The position numbers and the translations under genes were made by a program. The notes under the pieces were generated by a model, which ran no database searches, was not told the DNA's origin, and saw only the letters and a list, made by a program, of their open reading frames with translations. A stretch of 64,000 nt of DNA, from contig NZ_FTMG01000018.1 in assembly GCF_900155965.1 (NCBI RefSeq), positions 1 through 64,000 on the forward strand, in the 5' to 3' direction. Each line of letters begins with the position of its first letter. The first letter of the stretch is position 1. This DNA comes from Mucilaginibacter lappiensis. Its GTDB lineage: Bacteria; Bacteroidota; Bacteroidia; Sphingobacteriales; Sphingobacteriaceae. Of this stretch, positions 7,270-16,319 are shown piece after piece.

Positions 7270-9138
7270 CTATTTTAAACCAGGCAGGGAGTAGCAAAAC
7301 GCGGCACCTTTCTGACTGCCATTTTCGACCCAGATGCGGCCGCTCATTTTTTCGATAAAATCTTTACAGATCATGAGGGCCACGCCGGCACCTTTTTCTT
7401 TTTCGTTGTTATAGTGCATGGCTACCTTAAAGTTAAATATCGACTCCATTTTTTCTGAAGAGATGCCTTTACCTTCGTCCAATACGCAAACTGTGGTTTC
7501 GCCCGAATGCGCTGAGGCAGAAATAGATATAGTAGAGTATCGGGGTGAAAACTTGATAGCATTGTGTATAAAGTTGCGGTGGATGAATTGCACCAGTTCT
7601 TTATCTGCATGTATCACGATATCGCCACCTACATTATTCAGAAATTTTAGCTGATATTCTTCGCCGATGAGGCTAAAGGGCTGTAGGGCATCATCAATCA
7701 ATTCTTTGAGCCGTAATGGTTTAGGTTCATAACTAAAGCCAGAGAGTTGTTGTTTGATCCATTGTAAAATGTTCTCGAATATTTCGAGCGAGATACTGGA
7801 GGTGTGTTCCATAGTGTCTACCAGTTCCATCAACTCCTCGCGGGTAAATGAATCGGCATCTTTTAAAACCGTGGCTAAGGTTTTCAGGGTGCCTATCGGT
7901 TGCCTGAAATCATGCGCCAGGATGGATACCAGGCGGTTATTGAACTCATGATCGATCTCCAGTTTTTCGTTACGCAGCAATACCGACCGGTTAAGCGCTT
8001 CGAGGGTTACGGTATGTTTCTTCTTGAGGCGGTATAAACGATAAATGAAAAGCACGGTTACTGCCGTTAGTAAAAAAAGCACACCCAGTATAATGGCCAC
8101 TATTTGCCGGTTTTTACTTCGGATGGTTATGGCCTCCAGCTGTTGGTCTTTTAAAGCATAATCAATATAGTCAAAGCCCGAAGTGTTGTTGAATTGTTCC
8201 TCGTCGTCATACAGTTTGAGTAGTTTCTTGCCGTAATATTGAACCTCGGGCAGATTGTTACGGGCTATATATATATCATATAAGCGCTTACCAAATATCT
8301 TTTGATACATATGGTAGCCTTTTACATCGGCAATGTTAAGACCCTGTTTATAGCGCGCAATAGCTTTAGCCGTGTCAACAGGATTATACAGGTCTCCCAG
8401 GGATTGGATAATATCAAGGCTCAGGTAATTCAGGTCCATGGCTATACCTTTAGCCGCTGTTTTTTCCAGCAGACTGATACCTTTTTCGCGTTGCTTACTT
8501 TTTAAATATAGCTGCGCCTGTATCTGGTCGGTAACCAGTAACGACCGGTTGTCTTTGTATTTGGTGGCCACCTGTCGGGCTTGGGTCAAATAAATGGTAA
8601 TAGAATCTTTAGGAATACGATCTGGATATAAAAGCAAATAATCACAAAGCACAAGCGACATGATCGAATCTTTTTTTAGCTTGTTGCCCATGTTTATGGC
8701 CTTTCTTAATATCTCTATGGATTTTTTTTCTTCATTATTTTCACTGAAGACAAGACCTATATTCATGAGGGTTTGCACCACGTTTGCTGAGTCATGTATG
8801 GTCATATAATGATTATGGGCATCATTATAATAGCGCAGGGATAATTGAAGGTTGCCTCTCAGGTCATAAACTATACCGAGTGTGTTCAAAGCATCGGCAA
8901 TACCCTGTCGGTATTTTAACCTTTCGGAGATGGCTCTGGCTCGTTTAGCGTAATAAAAGGTACTGTCGAGGTTATTCTCATACATTAATATCCCTAAACG
9001 GTTAAGTGCATCAGCATATTTAACACTATCGGTAATATGGGGCAGCGCTTTTTTAATTTTGGCAATATCCTGCACCTGGCTATAACTACAGATAGCAGCA
9101 AACAATAGCGGTATGAAACAAATTACGCGTTTTTGCAT
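7270..9138 (-). CDS. TPR-containing sensor histidine kinase
   Basis: 622 residues. A signal peptide (1-20) is followed by a periplasmic region of tetratricopeptide-like helices (about 40-310; e.g. ALNRLGILMYENNLDSTFYY, ALNTLGIVYDLRGNLQLSLRYY), one membrane segment (346-366), and a cytoplasmic kinase. The HisKA box is SILAHDFRQP with His409 the phosphoacceptor; the ATPase domain shows an N-box (HNAIKFSP), a G1 box (DEGKGI) and GAGVALMICKDFI. This is the common Bacteroidota hybrid of periplasmic TPR sensor and kinase. No response regulator is adjacent, so the partner is unknown. The stop lies at 7270, inside an AT-rich gap. Confidence 0.9.
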   Translation of the reverse strand: MQKRVICFIPLLFAAICSYSQVQDIAKIKKALPHITDSVKYADALNRLGILMYENNLDSTFYYAKRARAISERLKYRQGIADALNTLGIVYDLRGNLQLSLRYYNDAHNHYMTIHDSANVVQTLMNIGLVFSENNEEKKSIEILRKAINMGNKLKKDSIMSLVLCDYLLLYPDRIPKDSITIYLTQARQVATKYKDNRSLLVTDQIQAQLYLKSKQREKGISLLEKTAAKGIAMDLNYLSLDIIQSLGDLYNPVDTAKAIARYKQGLNIADVKGYHMYQKIFGKRLYDIYIARNNLPEVQYYGKKLLKLYDDEEQFNNTSGFDYIDYALKDQQLEAITIRSKNRQIVAIILGVLFLLTAVTVLFIYRLYRLKKKHTVTLEALNRSVLLRNEKLEIDHEFNNRLVSILAHDFRQPIGTLKTLATVLKDADSFTREELMELVDTMEHTSSISLEIFENILQWIKQQLSGFSYEPKPLRLKELIDDALQPFSLIGEEYQLKFLNNVGGDIVIHADKELVQFIHRNFIHNAIKFSPRYSTISISASAHSGETTVCVLDEGKGISSEKMESIFNFKVAMHYNNEKEKGAGVALMICKDFIEKMSGRIWVENGSQKGAAFCYSLPGLK

Positions 9139-9290
9139 TAAATGGTATTTCGTTAACCAGCAACTTTTACGGAGTTGAGACTATAATATAAATATAATGT
9201 ATACGAAATAAAATACGCAGGGTTGAATATATATTAAATAAAAATATCAGGCGAATAAGATGAATGATTGGCGGCAATAAAAATGAAAAG

Positions 9291-9713
9291 TTATTCGCCC
9301 CAGGCGGTAATAATCAGGTTACGTTGGCCACCATAATTGCGGTGTTCGCACAAATAAATACCCTGCCACATACCCAATGCCAGCCTGCCGTTACGGATGG
9401 GAATCATAACGGAACTACCCAGTAAGGCTGCCTTTAAATGCGCGGGCATATCATCAGGTCCCTCATCGTCATGATGATAGTCGGGATCATTTTCAGGAAC
9501 GGTTTTACTGAAATACATTTCAAAATCGCGCCTAACGGTAGGGTCGGCATTTTCGTTGATAGTTAAGGAAGCGGAGGTGTGCTGGATAAAAACCTGCATG
9601 ATGCCGGTTTTAATTTGCCCCAGTTGAGGCAGGGCATGTATAACTTCGGTGGTGATTAAATGAAAGCCTCTTTTTCGTTCTTTAAGCAGAAGCATTTGCT
9701 GATGTATTTGCAT
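9291..9713 (-). CDS. YjbQ/UPF0047 family protein
   Basis: A 140-residue protein of the compact YjbQ fold. Typical family blocks are present: IQHTSASLTINENADPTVRRD, the acidic DPDYHHDDEGPDDMPAH segment, and the C-terminal LGMWQGIYLCEHRN. The conserved His/Asp cluster suggests a metal site. Family members have been reported to have weak thiamine-phosphate synthase activity and are often annotated so, but the true cellular role is uncertain. Single gene, no operon partner visible; length is normal for the family. Confidence 0.9.
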   Translation of the reverse strand: MQIHQQMLLLKERKRGFHLITTEVIHALPQLGQIKTGIMQVFIQHTSASLTINENADPTVRRDFEMYFSKTVPENDPDYHHDDEGPDDMPAHLKAALLGSSVMIPIRNGRLALGMWQGIYLCEHRNYGGQRNLIITAWGE

Positions 9714-9814
9714 GAGATATAAAACAAATATTTGTATTTTAATAAATATAGTATTATTAAGGCTGCTTAATATAGTGTATTTTTTAATAGAGAGAGTTAA
9801 TTACGACGTCTTTT

Positions 9815-9822
9815 TATATTTG
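9815..9822 (+). promoter_or_regulatory. -7 promoter box for the GAF histidine kinase
   Basis: TATATTTG, a perfect TAnnTTTG match, about 50 bases before the TTG start at 9872. No clear -33. Confidence 0.45.
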
Positions 9823-9871
9823 TAAATAATAATTTTAATTTGTAGTATAGTGTGCGATTAAAAAACAGAAA

Positions 9872-11062
9872 TTGGTAGATATTGAAACGGATTTTACAGC
9901 TGATGTTGAAGCTGTAAGCAGCATAGACGCGGTACCCTCCATATTAGAAGTTATTTGCCGAAGTACAGGGATGGGCTTTGCCGCCGTAGCCCGTGTTACT
10001 CCCGAAAGGTGGATTGCCTGCGCCGTTCGTGATGAGATACAATTTGGGCTCAAGCCCGGCGGTGAGTTAAAAGTAGAAACCACCATTTGCCATGAGATAC
10101 GTCAAAATCATCAGGCTGTTGTAATTGATCATGTGGCCGAAGATGGGCTTTACGCGCATCATCATACCCCGGCAATGTATGGTATTCAAAGTTATATTTC
10201 TATACCTATTATGTTAAAGGATGGGAGCTTCTTTGGAACATTGTGTGCTATCGATCCCCGGCCGGCTCGTTTAAACAACCCTGAAACCATAGGCATGTTT
10301 AAACTTTTTGCCGAGTTGATTGCTTTTCATCTGAATGCCATAGAACGGCTTGCTATAAGCGAATCAAAATTGCAGGAGGAGCTCAAAACAGCAGAGCTGC
10401 GTGAGCAATTTATCGCTATACTGGGTCATGATCTGCGCAATCCGCTTGGAGCAGTGTCAAATGTGGCCCAGCTGTTATTGCGGATGCCGCTCGATGAACG
10501 TACAAAGCGTCTGGCTACCATTGTGCAGGACTCATCATATCGGATGAAGGAAATGATAGAGAATATTCTTGATTTTGCAAGCGGCCGGCTTGGTGGGGGA
10601 ATTACTTTGGCCAGGAAAAATGATGAGCCTTTGTTAGATACACTTAGCCAGGTGCTCACCGAGCTAAAATTAATATGGCCTGATCGTGTTATCAATGCCC
10701 AGCTCAATATAACTCAACCGGTAAACTGCGATAGAAGGCGCATAGCCCAGCTGTTTTCAAATTTATTAAGTAACGCGCTCACGCATGGAGAAAAAGATAC
10801 TCCGGTTGATGTAAAGGCTTTTAATGCAGAAAATGAATTTGTTTTGTCGGTATCTAATTCTGCCAAGCAAATATCCGATGAAATCATGGAACGACTTTTT
10901 CAACCATTTTCACGCGGAGATATCAAACCTGGTCAAAAAGGATTAGGACTGGGATTATATATTGCCTCTGAAATTGCTAATGCACATGGCGGCACACTTA
11001 CCGTAAGCTCTGCCAATAACAAAGTTTGTTTTACTTTACAAATACCTACTACTATTTCCTGA
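9872..11062 (+). CDS. GAF-domain sensor histidine kinase
   Basis: 396 residues, no signal peptide or membrane segment, so a cytoplasmic kinase. Residues about 20-155 form a GAF domain (IPIMLKDGSFFGTLCAID is typical of its core). HisKA follows with ILGHDLRNPL, His186 the phosphoacceptor; the ATPase domain has the N-box NLLSNALTHG and GLGLGLYIASEIANAHGG. The G1 DxGxG motif is not recognisable: SNSAKQI stands in its place, as in some GAF kinases. Start: a stop at 9848-9850 and the absence of an in-frame ATG before the GAF core make TTG 9872 the only sensible start. The signal sensed is unknown and there is no adjacent response regulator. Its last 11 bases overlap the convergent VOC gene. Confidence 0.85.
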   Translation: MVDIETDFTADVEAVSSIDAVPSILEVICRSTGMGFAAVARVTPERWIACAVRDEIQFGLKPGGELKVETTICHEIRQNHQAVVIDHVAEDGLYAHHHTPAMYGIQSYISIPIMLKDGSFFGTLCAIDPRPARLNNPETIGMFKLFAELIAFHLNAIERLAISESKLQEELKTAELREQFIAILGHDLRNPLGAVSNVAQLLLRMPLDERTKRLATIVQDSSYRMKEMIENILDFASGRLGGGITLARKNDEPLLDTLSQVLTELKLIWPDRVINAQLNITQPVNCDRRRIAQLFSNLLSNALTHGEKDTPVDVKAFNAENEFVLSVSNSAKQISDEIMERLFQPFSRGDIKPGQKGLGLGLYIASEIANAHGGTLTVSSANNKVCFTLQIPTTIS

Positions 11063-11429
11063 ATACGATTTCCAGCAATATGCCAGTAGGCGTATGCAAG
11101 AAGATACGCCGTTCACCAATATCGGGTAGATCCATCAGAGAGTGAGGTATTTTCAGACCAAATAGTTTCTGTTTAAAGGCATCATAATTTTCCAGGTAAA
11201 ACGCGGTATGGTCAATAGCTTCGGAGGCATGGTCAGGTTGTTGATTATAATAAAAGGAGCTTTGGATCAAGTGTATGAGTGGGGAGCCTTTATGATACAG
11301 CCAATAACCAGGAATATTAGCCGCTATCACAGTTGGGCGCGGGCCTTCTGTCAAATCAAAAATGCTTATTAAAAAGTCCTTTGTTTTTTCCAGTTGCGTA
11401 GTGCGCAGGGTGGTATGATCTATGTGCAT
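11052..11429 (-). CDS. VOC-superfamily (glyoxalase/dioxygenase-fold) protein
   Basis: A 125-residue protein with paired beta-alpha-beta-beta-beta modules. It starts MHIDHTTLRT, giving a first metal-ligand His, has a central AIDHTAFYLENYDAF (second His) and ends GILLEIVFRK (a Glu ligand), the usual metal pattern of VOC enzymes. The reaction cannot be inferred. An ATG at 11453 would add eight residues (MHRLNTKT) without VOC features. The 3' end overlaps the kinase gene by 11 bases in convergent orientation. Confidence 0.85.
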   Translation of the reverse strand: MHIDHTTLRTTQLEKTKDFLISIFDLTEGPRPTVIAANIPGYWLYHKGSPLIHLIQSSFYYNQQPDHASEAIDHTAFYLENYDAFKQKLFGLKIPHSLMDLPDIGERRIFLHTPTGILLEIVFRK

Positions 11430-11531
11430 GGTCTTTGTGTTTAAACGATGCACAAAATTGGTTTACATAGGCACTGAAACCTATGTAATTAATAATGAAA
11501 ATGTTGCATAAAAGATGGATGGTTACTTTTA

Positions 11532-12344
11532 CTATACCCGGTTAGCCTTTTTGAAGGCTGAAGGGGTTTGTTGGAAATGTGCTTTAAAGGCATTGCTTAA
11601 ATGGCTTTCATCGGTATAGCCAAATTCATCTGCCAGTTGCGACAGGGTTTTATCACGATGGATCAATTGATAGGCTATCAGCTTTAGGGCGTATTCCTGT
11701 ATATATTTTTTATATGAACTGCCTGTAGCCTTACTAAAATACTGGTTGAAATAGGTTTTGCTGATATGAAATGTATCGGCAATGTTTTGCAGTGATAGTG
11801 ATTGCTTGTTGGTTATATGCTGGTCAATATAATTGAGTATGGTCTGTATTTTATCATCTTTTGGCTTAACCGTATTTTGATCGGTTTCTTTAGCCATAAT
11901 GGACAGCACCAATGCCAGTGCATTTTTGATGATGATATTTTGATAGCTGTTTTCTTTCCGGTGTTCGGCTATAATCAAATTCATCAGTTGAATGATGTGA
12001 TCCCGGCTACTCGCGAGATCCATTTTACGATGTGGTGATGATAAGCGTGTGAATACCTGTTTAAAATCGGCATCCAACAACAGATCCTGGAAAAAGCCTT
12101 CGTGAAATTTAATGATGCAAATCACACATTTTTCCTCAAAAACAAAAAAGTGGGTATCCTGTGGTGCCAGTACAAATAGGTCGCCTTTTTGGTATGGATA
12201 ACTACGATTGTTAATCATGTGCTGCCCTTTGCCGCGCATAATATATTGCAGTTCATAATGGGTGTGTTTATGCACAGGCAGGTGCCATTCATTTTTAATG
12301 ACATAGGCGATGTCGAACTTTTGAGTAAGATTCCTGATATGCAT
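11532..12344 (-). CDS. AraC-family transcriptional regulator, cupin sensor
   Basis: 270 residues. The N-terminal half (about 1-90) is a cupin fold: HKHTHYELQYIMRGKG and YPYQKGDLFVLAPQDTH. The C-terminal 100 residues contain two helix-turn-helix motifs, SLQNIADTFHISKTYFNQYF and SQLADEFGYTDESHLSNAF, ending with the family signature FKAHFQQTPSAFKK. It would bind a small effector and control nearby promoters. It lies downstream of the SDR gene on the same strand, separated by 93 bases with a terminator, so the two are probably transcribed separately. Confidence 0.88.
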   Translation of the reverse strand: MHIRNLTQKFDIAYVIKNEWHLPVHKHTHYELQYIMRGKGQHMINNRSYPYQKGDLFVLAPQDTHFFVFEEKCVICIIKFHEGFFQDLLLDADFKQVFTRLSSPHRKMDLASSRDHIIQLMNLIIAEHRKENSYQNIIIKNALALVLSIMAKETDQNTVKPKDDKIQTILNYIDQHITNKQSLSLQNIADTFHISKTYFNQYFSKATGSSYKKYIQEYALKLIAYQLIHRDKTLSQLADEFGYTDESHLSNAFKAHFQQTPSAFKKANRV

Positions 12345-12383
12345 GGACGAAAATTACGACTTAAATTTAATTTTCGCCTACAG

Positions 12384-12412
12384 ATAAAAAAGGGCAGCCT
12401 ACCAGGCCACCC
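12384..12412 (-). terminator. Terminator of the SDR gene
   Basis: On the minus strand GGGTGGCC-TGGTA-GGCTGCCC followed by six T (one G-T and one T-G wobble in the stem). It lies between the SDR stop and the AraC start. Confidence 0.7.
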
Positions 12413-12437
12413 CATTTTAAACCATAAAAGGTGTGTT

Positions 12438-13181
12438 TTATACTAATAGCATCCCACCATCTATAATAAATTCAGAACCGGTGATAAAACCAGCCGCATC
12501 AGCACAAAGGTAAGTTACCACGCTGGCAACCTCTGCGGATGTACCCATGCGTTTCAAAGGTGATTTAGTGATCAGGCTATCTTTTATGATACCCAGGGTG
12601 GCATCGTCTAACCCGGCTTTGTGCATAATCTCGGTTGTTATAGGGCCAGGGCTTACCGCGTTCACCCTGATCTTGCGTGGTGCCAACTCCAATGCTGCCG
12701 ACTTCATTACTGAGTTTAATGCCGCCTTACTGGCCGAATATATAGATGAGGCAGGACTGGTTGTACTGGCAACTATAGACGACAGGAAAACAACGGAACC
12801 GCCATCGCGCAAAACAGGGATAAACTTGCTCAGCGTAAAATAGGCCCCCTTGAAATTAATATTCATGATATCATCAAAGTGCTGTTCTGAAGCGTGTTCA
12901 ATGGGAGATATGGCAGCGATGCCTGCATTGATGAATAGAATATCAACTTGGCCATAACTTTCGGTAACGGTTGCCACCAGTTGCTCTGTTGCATGAATGT
13001 CAGACTGGTCGGCAACAATTCCAGTTACACCCAATTCAGAAGCGGCCTTCTCTATGGCGTCTTTTCTGCGCCCGGTGATAATCACGGTGGCACCTTTTTC
13101 TTTTAGTTCCCTGGCAGCTGCGTAACCAATGCCGCTATTGCCACCGGTAATTAAAGCTATTTTGTTCTGAAAATTGTTCAT
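12438..13181 (-). CDS. SDR-family NAD(P)-dependent oxidoreductase
   Basis: 247 residues, the classical SDR length. The cofactor motif is TGGNSGIG (12-19), the NAG motif lies at 85-87, the catalytic Ser is in FLSS (134/135) and the active pair is Tyr148-x3-Lys152 (YSASK). TGRRK after the second strand suggests NADP(H) preference. The sequence ends FIIDGGMLLV, close to the usual C-terminal signature. Substrate unknown. It is divergent from an HxlR-type regulator with an inverted-repeat operator candidate between them, a common arrangement for redox or electrophile-responsive SDRs. Confidence 0.92.
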   Translation of the reverse strand: MNNFQNKIALITGGNSGIGYAAARELKEKGATVIITGRRKDAIEKAASELGVTGIVADQSDIHATEQLVATVTESYGQVDILFINAGIAAISPIEHASEQHFDDIMNINFKGAYFTLSKFIPVLRDGGSVVFLSSIVASTTSPASSIYSASKAALNSVMKSAALELAPRKIRVNAVSPGPITTEIMHKAGLDDATLGIIKDSLITKSPLKRMGTSAEVASVVTYLCADAAGFITGSEFIIDGGMLLV

Positions 13182-13206
13182 TTCTGTATTTTTTTATTTA
13201 ATGATG

Positions 13207-13260
13207 CAAATGTATCTCTGAAATGGTATAATTTTGTAACCAGTATCACAGAGTATACCA
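13207..13260. promoter_or_regulatory. Divergent promoter/operator of the SDR-HxlR pair
   Basis: On the minus strand TACATTTG (13207-13214) is a perfect -7 box for the SDR gene. Beside it lies TGGTATA (13224-13230) and its inverted copy TATACCA (13254-13260), with a further TAACCA at 13237-13242. A likely binding site of the adjacent HxlR regulator. Confidence 0.5.
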
Positions 13261-13268
13261 GCAACAAT

Positions 13269-13679
13269 ATGGGAACAGAATATACAACAGACAACATGAC
13301 GCCAGAAATTAAAGCCATGCATGAGGTTATTTATGGCATTGATGGTCAAAGAAATCAGGCACGTGAAATACAGGCACTGCAGGATACCATTTATGTAATC
13401 GGTGGGAAATGGAAATTGCCCATTATCAACTCTATATGTAACGGCAACAAACGTTTCAGGGAAATTGAACGGAGCATACCGGGCATAACCACAAGGATGC
13501 TATCCAGAGAATTACGGGACATGGAATTGAACAAGTTAATAACCCGCACAGTGAGCCCTGGTCCGCCGGTTTTGGTAGAATATGAATCAACCAGTTATTG
13601 TAAAACTTTTGGTCATATCATATTTGAAATGATCAAATGGGGGATTGATCACCGCGAAAAGCTTAAAAGGGAGCAATAG
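13269..13679 (+). CDS. HxlR-family winged-helix regulator
   Basis: 136 residues. After a 38-residue N-terminal extension the HxlR domain begins: DTIYVIGGKWKLPIINSICN, then the recognition region RFREIERSIPGITTRMLSRELRDMELN and the wing with VEYESTSYCKTF. The fold and the conserved GKWxxxI..L core are clear. HxlR regulators often sense electrophiles or redox changes through a Cys; Cys436-type positions cannot be assigned, but Cys residues are present in the core and near the C-terminus. Divergent from the SDR gene, its likely target; its stop is one base from the convergent GNAT gene. Confidence 0.9.
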   Translation: MGTEYTTDNMTPEIKAMHEVIYGIDGQRNQAREIQALQDTIYVIGGKWKLPIINSICNGNKRFREIERSIPGITTRMLSRELRDMELNKLITRTVSPGPPVLVEYESTSYCKTFGHIIFEMIKWGIDHREKLKREQ

Positions 13680-13680
13680 T

Positions 13681-14157
13681 TTAACTCGTTTCATCTGCTA
13701 AACCCAATCGCATGGTTAGCATGTGCGGTGCAAATCCTACTTTTTCGTAGGCTTTTAACGCGGCGGTGTTAAAAGCGTAAACCTCCAATCTTATTTCGGT
13801 GATACCCTGCTGCTTCGACCATTGTTTTAGTGCATGGATGATCAGTTTATTTACACCTTTGCCCCTGTGCTCGGGCATTACATACATAAAACCGAGGTGG
13901 GTGTGCTGCTGATGTTTTAAATAAGGTTTCGAATCCACAATATGGGCATAGCCACAACCAATAAGTTTTGAATCGATCTCGGCTACCATCATTCTGGCGC
14001 CTGCTGCCTCAATTAATTCAGGGATATTATAATAATAAAGCGGTCCAGGTTTTAGGGTAGGATCAAAGGGACGTTCAGCTTCTACTAAAGCTTGTTTAAA
14101 TTCAAACAACACGTCCAGGTCTTTTAACTCTGCTTTTCTGATATTTATTTGCTCCAT
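13681..14157 (-). CDS. GNAT-family N-acetyltransferase
   Basis: 158 residues. The acetyl-CoA binding motif A is VMPEHRGKGVNKLIIHALKQ (R-G-K-G-V-N loop), followed by motif B ITEIRLEVYAFNTAALKAYEKVGF. Length and layout are standard for single-domain GNAT enzymes. Acceptor substrate unknown. Monocistronic, convergent with and almost touching the HxlR gene. Confidence 0.9.
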   Translation of the reverse strand: MEQINIRKAELKDLDVLFEFKQALVEAERPFDPTLKPGPLYYYNIPELIEAAGARMMVAEIDSKLIGCGYAHIVDSKPYLKHQQHTHLGFMYVMPEHRGKGVNKLIIHALKQWSKQQGITEIRLEVYAFNTAALKAYEKVGFAPHMLTMRLGLADETS

Positions 14158-14311
14158 TTTATAGCCTCCGATATCAGGTAAAATTATAAGTTTGTTTTGG
14201 AATTCGGGATCACTCCATGATTTTCCATCGCCTTAAAAATATTTTGACCAATTTGTCCAGTTTTGAAAACGGTGTTCGTCATCTGTTTTTAAAACTTAAA
14301 AACTTAATAAA

Positions 14312-14653
14312 ATGAAAGAGTTCCTATTTGTATTCAGAAACAATTCTGTTGGTGCACCACAGGGTTCACCAGAAGAAATGCAGGCCGTTACCCAGAAATG
14401 GATGGATTGGGTTGGGGGTATAGCTGCCCAAAATAAATTGGTTAATCGTGGAAATCGCCTGTTTGGGGATGGTAAAGTGGTACGAAGCAATAATGTTATT
14501 ACCGATGGCCCCTATACCGAAATTAAAGAACTGATAGGTGGCTACACCCTGGTTAAAGCCGAATCATTAGAAGAGGCTGCTGAACTGGCTAAAGGCTGCC
14601 CAATTTTAGCATTCGGAGGTAATGTAGAAGTAAGAGAAATTAACCCTTTATAA
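14312..14653 (+). CDS. YciI/DGPF-domain protein
   Basis: 113 residues of the YCII-like ferredoxin fold. The VITDGPYTEIKELIGGYTLV block carries the DGP(F/Y) motif, and EEAAELAKGCP is the usual following helix. Members with this motif often sit beside ECF sigma factors or in stress operons; no sigma factor is adjacent here. Catalytic role is unknown. The gene has its own terminator. Confidence 0.9.
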   Translation: MKEFLFVFRNNSVGAPQGSPEEMQAVTQKWMDWVGGIAAQNKLVNRGNRLFGDGKVVRSNNVITDGPYTEIKELIGGYTLVKAESLEEAAELAKGCPILAFGGNVEVREINPL

Positions 14654-14669
14654 AATAATAGGGTTTAAA

Positions 14670-14708
14670 CAAGGGGCCTTTACCTGGCGTAAAGGCTTCT
14701 TGTTTTTT
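14670..14708 (+). terminator. Terminator of the YciI gene
   Basis: GCCTTTAC-CTGGC-GTAAAGGC core stem flanked by CAAGG/TTCTTG and followed by TTTTTT. Confidence 0.85.
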
Positions 14709-14776
14709 AGTAATTGGCTTGCCCAATATCCAGGCGGCTTATTCTGCCTTCGGGGTTAATGATTGATCACCATTAA

Positions 14777-15808
14777 TTAAAATACCCGCATCATATCAAT
14801 AGCAACCTTAAATCGTTCGCTTTTCATAGCTGATAGCATTGTATTCAGCAATATTTTACCATACTGTAGTTTACCTTCATAGGTATCCAGCAATATTTTT
14901 CCGCTCATCAGCATTGCCCCAAACTCTGGCATATTAGGTTGGTTCATATCAGGATCATGCAGGTGATCTGCCGGTTTTTGGGCAGCTGCTAACTTGAGCA
15001 TGATCATAGCATAATACATGCGGCATATTTGCTGCATCAGGAAAAAGCGTGCTTTTTTATATTCATCCAATTCCTCCCCAAAATAAGTCTGCAGAAAAAT
15101 AAATTCCTCCTCCTGATTGTGGACAAAAGTTTGAGCTACAATGGCCAGATCCACATATCTATCGTTTTGAAAAGCGGCCTCCCAGTCAATCGCCCAGATC
15201 TTTTTTCCATCAAACAAAATGTTATTGGGGTTCAAATCGTTATGGCTCGATACCAGGTCGGTATCATACCGAGGATAAACTTTTTGAATTTCGGCATATA
15301 AAGAAAAATGTTCCGCAGTGACATGTCCTGGGAACATATTCAATGATTTAAATTGCTGTATAAAAGTATCAACCCCATCTAAAAAGTTTACCAGCTTGGG
15401 GAAAAGGGGCAACTCATGTATAGTTTTAATGGTGCTTCCCAGCGCTGTAATAAGATCCTCGCCAGAAGCAAAACCCTCACGCACAGGTTTATTTTGCACG
15501 AAATCGGTTATAGCCAAAGCATCTTCATCATTGGAATAATAAACATGTGGCGCAATGTTAGCCGAAGCAGCTAAACCCATGCAAATATGCTGGCGTTGTG
15601 GATCATGCACTTCATCAGCACGCATCACGATACGAAGTAGATAATCTTTGCCTGCTATTGTTATCCGGTATACCAATGCCGATGAAAGGCCACCAGTAAG
15701 TAGTTGTATATCCTCAATATCGCTCTGATTAAATAGGTATTTAAGCGCATTTTGTACCGCAGGCAATTTACCTTCAGGTATAGCATTAGTCAATAGATTC
15801 GTTTTCAT
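14777..15808 (-). CDS. Aminoglycoside/choline-kinase-like phosphotransferase
   Basis: 343 residues with an APH/choline-kinase fold. The catalytic loop is SSHNDLNPNNILF (His-x-Asp-x4-Asn) and the metal-binding IDWEAA follows in KIWAIDWEAAFQND. The N-terminal lobe shows LTGGLSSALVYRI, a nucleotide-binding loop. It may phosphorylate a small alcohol or amine such as choline; resistance to a drug is possible but unsupported. It overlaps the MarR stop by 4 bases (ATGA), so it is the second gene of a MarR-led operon and under the same control. Confidence 0.85.
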   Translation of the reverse strand: MKTNLLTNAIPEGKLPAVQNALKYLFNQSDIEDIQLLTGGLSSALVYRITIAGKDYLLRIVMRADEVHDPQRQHICMGLAASANIAPHVYYSNDEDALAITDFVQNKPVREGFASGEDLITALGSTIKTIHELPLFPKLVNFLDGVDTFIQQFKSLNMFPGHVTAEHFSLYAEIQKVYPRYDTDLVSSHNDLNPNNILFDGKKIWAIDWEAAFQNDRYVDLAIVAQTFVHNQEEEFIFLQTYFGEELDEYKKARFFLMQQICRMYYAMIMLKLAAAQKPADHLHDPDMNQPNMPEFGAMLMSGKILLDTYEGKLQYGKILLNTMLSAMKSERFKVAIDMMRVF

Positions 15809-16236
15809 AAAAGGCCTCCTATGCCATCCAATATTTCAGGAAGCTTTTCAATTTTTTTAGTTTTTGATTTTGGGAAAATATCGAGTGCTACGTGTTCGGC
15901 TGTTTTTACTGATTCTTCCAGCAAACGTTTACCACCCGGAGCCAGCACCACATAACTTACCCGGGCATCGCGTTCATTGCTTTCTCGGGATACCAGCCCG
16001 ATTTTTTCCATGGGAGCCAGCATTCGGGTAATGCCCGATGCGGTAAAGCCAACTTTATCGGCCAGGTCAACCCTCCTCATTTTTTCATGAGGTGCCTGCG
16101 ACAGGTGATATAGAATTACAAAATCATTAAATCCTAAGCCGTAACTGCTCAACTGGGCGTCAAAGCGGCGATTTACTATGGTTTGCGCTTTTGCCAGGTT
16201 GATGATGAATTTTAATGTTGAATTAATATCAGTCAT
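15805..16236 (-). CDS. MarR-family transcriptional regulator
   Basis: 143 residues. The winged-helix core reads RRVDLADKVGFTASGITRML, APMEKIGLVSRE, and the wing ERDARVSYVVLAPGGKRLLEE, all typical of MarR. It probably represses itself and the following phosphotransferase gene: a long inverted repeat overlaps the -7 box of the promoter directly upstream (16243-16280). The ligand is unknown; MarR proteins usually respond to phenolic or lipophilic compounds. Confidence 0.92.
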   Translation of the reverse strand: MTDINSTLKFIINLAKAQTIVNRRFDAQLSSYGLGFNDFVILYHLSQAPHEKMRRVDLADKVGFTASGITRMLAPMEKIGLVSRESNERDARVSYVVLAPGGKRLLEESVKTAEHVALDIFPKSKTKKIEKLPEILDGIGGLL

Positions 16237-16242
16237 TTTTAT

Positions 16243-16280
16243 TGTAAAGTGCTTGATTTGTCAAGTATTTTACAAATATA
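16243..16280 (-). promoter_or_regulatory. MarR operator overlapping the operon promoter
   Basis: An inverted repeat TGTAAA-N3-CTTGA-TTTG-TCAAG-N3-TTTACA spans 16243-16274. On the minus strand TATATTTG at 16273-16280 is a perfect -7 box, and TTTG at 16297-16300 may be the -33. Binding by MarR would cover the start site, so autorepression is likely. Confidence 0.65.
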
Positions 16281-16319
16281 TAAATATTTGGAACATCAAA
16301 GTGTATTTCTTAAAATAGG

